A stretch of 64,000 bases of DNA from Marisalimonas marina (lineage in GTDB: Bacteria > Pseudomonadota > Alphaproteobacteria > Puniceispirillales > Marisalimonadaceae). The notes under the pieces were generated by a model. That model was not told where the DNA came from and ran no database searches. It saw only the letters and a program-made list of their open reading frames with translations. Below, piece after piece: positions 62,336 through 64,000 of the stretch. How positions within the stretch are numbered: the first letter of the stretch is position 1; each line of letters starts with the position of its first letter. A program made the position numbers and the translations under genes. The stretch lies in assembly GCA_038131365.1 (NCBI GenBank), contig JAYPPH010000003.1, forward strand, positions 310,001 through 374,000, read 5' to 3'.

Positions 62336-63337
62336 TTACTTCAACTTAAACCCACCACTTGGTAGATAAGAATTAGTAAAATATAATTTAGAATTAGGTT
62401 TTGATTTATATTTATAAGTTTCACCTAATTGAATAATAGCTTCTTCAAAACGAGATGAATCAATATTTCCCATACCATTCTTAATCACATAATCAGTCAT
62501 TACATTGCTTGAAACAGCTAATTTAAACCTTCGCTCTTCTAATTTGCTATCTGCAGCAGGATTACGTTTAACTAATGAAGCAATAGCATCGCTTGGGTTT
62601 TGGATTGCATCCTTCCAACCTTTACCAACGGCAGAAAGAAAAGACTTGACTGTGGAAGCATTAGCTTTTGCAAAGTCAGTATTAACAATAATTGCATTAC
62701 CATACAATTTAAGACCATAATCAGCCATGAGTATAGTAGTTATGTCATTCTCAGGAACACCTAATCTTACTAAGTTAAGATATGATGAAAAAGAAAAACC
62801 CGTAACAGAATCTACTTTACCTTCAGCCAGCATAGGCTCTCTTGTTGGAAAACCAACTGGCTCTACCTTAATTTTGTTTATGTCTAAACCATTTGCCTTT
62901 GCAAATGAAGGAAATTGGGCCCATGCTCCATCTGGTGGGGGAGCACCTAAAACAGAACCTATTAGATCAGCTGGTTTATTAATACCAAGAGATTTTCTTC
63001 CCACAACAGCAAAAGGTGGCTTATCATAGACCATCATAATTGCTGTTACTGGTGCACCAGGATTTTGATCTAGAAATTTGATAAGTGAATTTATATCAGC
63101 AAATCCTAAAGGGAAAGCTCCAGTCGCTACTTTAGGTATAGCATCTAAAGAACCTTTGCCTGGAGAAATCTCAACGTCTAAACCAGCTGATTTAAAATAC
63201 CCTTTATCTATAGCATTAAAAAATGGAGCTGATGGGCCCTCAAATTTCCAATCAAGAGTAAAAGGTATTTTAACATCTGCAATAACTTTTGAAGAAAAAG
63301 TTAAAAAAAACAAAATAGATAATAATATTTTTAACAA
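62336..63337 (-). CDS. ABC transporter substrate-binding protein (NMT1/THI5 family, ThiY-like)
   Basis: 333 residues with a signal peptide (about 1-20, ending SKVIADVK). IPFTLDWKFEGPSAPFFNAIDKGYFKSAGLDVEI is the NMT1/THI5 start, and GAFPLGFADINSL, VGFPTREPMLAEGKVDSVTGF and the end KLYFTNSYLPSGG follow. ThiY relatives bind formylaminopyrimidine or hydroxymethylpyrimidine. The start is TTG at 63337, fixed by AGGAG six bases upstream. No thiamine riboswitch pattern was found in the 142-base region upstream. Confidence 0.85.
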   Translation of the reverse strand: MLKILLSILFFLTFSSKVIADVKIPFTLDWKFEGPSAPFFNAIDKGYFKSAGLDVEISPGKGSLDAIPKVATGAFPLGFADINSLIKFLDQNPGAPVTAIMMVYDKPPFAVVGRKSLGINKPADLIGSVLGAPPPDGAWAQFPSFAKANGLDINKIKVEPVGFPTREPMLAEGKVDSVTGFSFSSYLNLVRLGVPENDITTILMADYGLKLYGNAIIVNTDFAKANASTVKSFLSAVGKGWKDAIQNPSDAIASLVKRNPAADSKLEERRFKLAVSSNVMTDYVIKNGMGNIDSSRFEEAIIQLGETYKYKSKPNSKLYFTNSYLPSGGFKLK

Positions 63338-63343
63338 ATTAAG

Positions 63344-63348
63344 CTCCT
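63344..63348 (-). promoter_or_regulatory. Shine-Dalgarno site of the ThiY-like gene
   Basis: AGGAG on the minus strand six bases before TTG at 63337. It is the reason for accepting the TTG start. Confidence 0.7.
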
Positions 63349-63430
63349 ATCTTAGATTATAGATCTTACAATAATTATTTAAGATAAATATTTAATCAAT
63401 AATTTATAGCAATCCCTTCTAAAAGTTGTA

Positions 63431-63463
63431 TTGATTAAAAATTGATCATTTTGATTAAAAATT
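63431..63463. repeat. Two 13-base direct repeats with 20-base period
   Basis: TTGATTAAAAATT occurs at 63431-63443 and again at 63451-63463, that is, two helical turns apart, in the region between the ThiY-like and GST-like genes. Such spacing is typical for tandem binding sites of a dimeric regulator, but in AT-rich DNA it can also be chance. Confidence 0.4.
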
Positions 63464-63479
63464 TATATTAATCTAACGC

Positions 63480-64000
63480 TTAATTGTCTAAGGGTTCAAT
63501 AATTTGAGCAATTGGTTTAGTTTCTAAAAATGTTTGTCTATTTTGGTGAATTTCCCAATATGAAACTAAATTTGGATATTTATCTCTCCATTTGAATTTT
63601 GGAAATCTTAAATCCAGGTATTCTAAACATGTGAAAACACTTATGTCTGCAATGCTAAAAAAATTTCCAACAAAATATTTTTTTTCTTGGAGATTATTTG
63701 CGAGATATTTAACTCCTTCACATATTTTTTTCTCTTGTCTTTTGACCCAAGTTTTACTTCTTAAAGTTTCTTTTCTAGAATTTTCTAAGAATATCAAAAC
63801 AATTGAATCACATATTCCATCAGCAACAGTTTCAAGTAATTTAGCATAAGTATTTTCTTCTAAGTTAGTTGGGTAAAAAAGAGGATTAGGCTTAAAATTA
63901 TCTAGATATTCTGCAATCACTAAGAATATCAAAACAATTGAATCACATATACCATCAGCAACCGTTTCAAGTAATTTTGCATAAGTATTTTCTTCTAAGT
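63480..64000 (-). CDS. Glutathione-S-transferase-like protein, 5' part outside window, with internal duplication
   Basis: The frame is open to the window edge, so the N-terminal thioredoxin-like domain lies outside. The visible part holds VIAEYLDN, the C-terminal helical domain with VADGICDSIVLIFLENSRKE, YFVGNFFSIADISVFTCLEYLDLRF (the GST helix-6 N-capping motif) and YPNLVSYWEIHQNRQTF. A 45-residue unit starting LEENTYAKLLETVADGI is present twice in frame: after VIAEYLD as usual, and once more directly before it, where a GST normally has its strand 4 and SRVIAEYLD. The duplication may be real or the product of joining two strain variants. Confidence 0.75.
   Translation of the reverse strand, partial: LEENTYAKLLETVADGICDSIVLIFLVIAEYLDNFKPNPLFYPTNLEENTYAKLLETVADGICDSIVLIFLENSRKETLRSKTWVKRQEKKICEGVKYLANNLQEKKYFVGNFFSIADISVFTCLEYLDLRFPKFKWRDKYPNLVSYWEIHQNRQTFLETKPIAQIIEPLDN
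63785..63865 (-). repeat. GST internal repeat, downstream copy
   Basis: 81 bases matching 63920-64000 with three differences (63816, 63828, 63843). Encodes LEENTYAKLLETVADGI and the following helix in its expected place. The period is 135 bases. Confidence 0.9.
63920..64000 (-). repeat. GST internal repeat, upstream copy (runs to window end)
   Basis: Second copy of the 63785-63865 sequence, displaced by 135 bases and in the same frame. All three differences (63951, 63963, 63978) fall in third codon positions and are silent. The copy may continue beyond the window. Confidence 0.9.

Noticed and set aside
62727..63029. 100-codon plus-strand frame opposite the ThiY-like gene
   Set aside because: Shadow of a conserved binding protein with a clear signal peptide and family motifs.
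63338..63479. Thiamine pyrophosphate riboswitch before the ThiY-like gene
   Set aside because: Searched by eye for CTGAGA and ACCTG-type conserved loops on the sense strand; none found.
1..64000. tRNA, rRNA, tmRNA or CRISPR arrays
   Set aside because: No TTCGA-type T-loops with flanking stems in gaps, no regularly spaced repeats, no rRNA-like stretches. Small noncoding RNAs cannot be excluded by eye.

Overview
The window is AT-rich (roughly 70% A+T by eye), densely packed and free of rRNA, tRNA, insertion sequences and CRISPR arrays. The gene set and order point to a small-genome marine planktonic alphaproteobacterium of the general SAR11 / HIMB59 / AEGEAN-169 kind. Evidence for this is the alphaproteobacterial order rpsB-tsf-pyrH-frr-uppS-cdsA-dxr-rseP-bamA-skp-lpxD-fabZ-lpxA-lpxI-lpxB next to gltA-gltX, the use of LpxI rather than LpxH, a short prolyl-tRNA synthetase without its editing insert, a free-standing prolyl-tRNA deacylase, Asp-type HemB, Bpt, and TRAP transporters. 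The exact lineage cannot be fixed from sequence reading alone.

Layout. 1-2506 (+): the 3' part of gltX and gltA. 2507-23521 (-): one long block of housekeeping genes in a single direction. Read from upstream, it holds proS, lolC, lolD, dnaE, rpsB, tsf, pyrH, frr, uppS, cdsA, dxr, rseP, bamA, skp, lpxD, fabZ, lpxA, lpxI and lpxB, covering translation, replication, lipid A, outer-membrane assembly and isoprenoid and phospholipid synthesis. 23627-25406 (+): hemB and bpt. 25407-31833 (-): a TRAP transporter operon (dctP-dctQ-dctM) ending in a cytoplasmic gamma-glutamyltransferase-like hydrolase, with a perfect stem-loop between the binding-protein and permease genes. 31946-43557 (-): parC, then lepB-rnc-era-recO, pdxJ-acpS, a DUF2062 gene, rpoZ-spoT, folK, smpB and dapA.

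43651-53774: a metabolic and accessory stretch with a threonine dehydratase, nitroreductase, TauE-type exporter, YczE-type membrane protein, FMN 2-hydroxyacid dehydrogenase, enolase-superfamily dehydratase, an FeS-BCP-type photolyase homologue that seems to lack its iron-sulfur ligands, a peroxiredoxin, a MATE exporter and an RraA-like protein. 53836-60696: a patchwork of small, poorly known genes. It includes a voltage-gated sodium channel (BacNav, filter TLESWS), two paralogous secreted proteins, small CxxC zinc-binding proteins, several single-span membrane peptides (three genes under 60 codons were found by hand), a SUMF1-fold protein, a cupin and the ProXp-type deacylase. 60725-63337 (-): an NMT1/THI5-type ABC transporter, probably for a thiamine-pyrimidine precursor, again with a perfect stem-loop after the binding-protein gene. 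63480-64000 (-): a glutathione-S-transferase-like gene that carries an in-frame 135-bp-period tandem duplication and runs off the window.

Two themes recur. One is streamlining: overlapping stops and starts, convergent genes with no gap, and frequent TTG/GTG starts. The other is transporter operons in which a stem-loop separates the solute-binding-protein gene from the permease or ATPase genes. No gene-free stretch exceeds 300 bases once the three small genes at 54347, 54513 and 55515 are counted.
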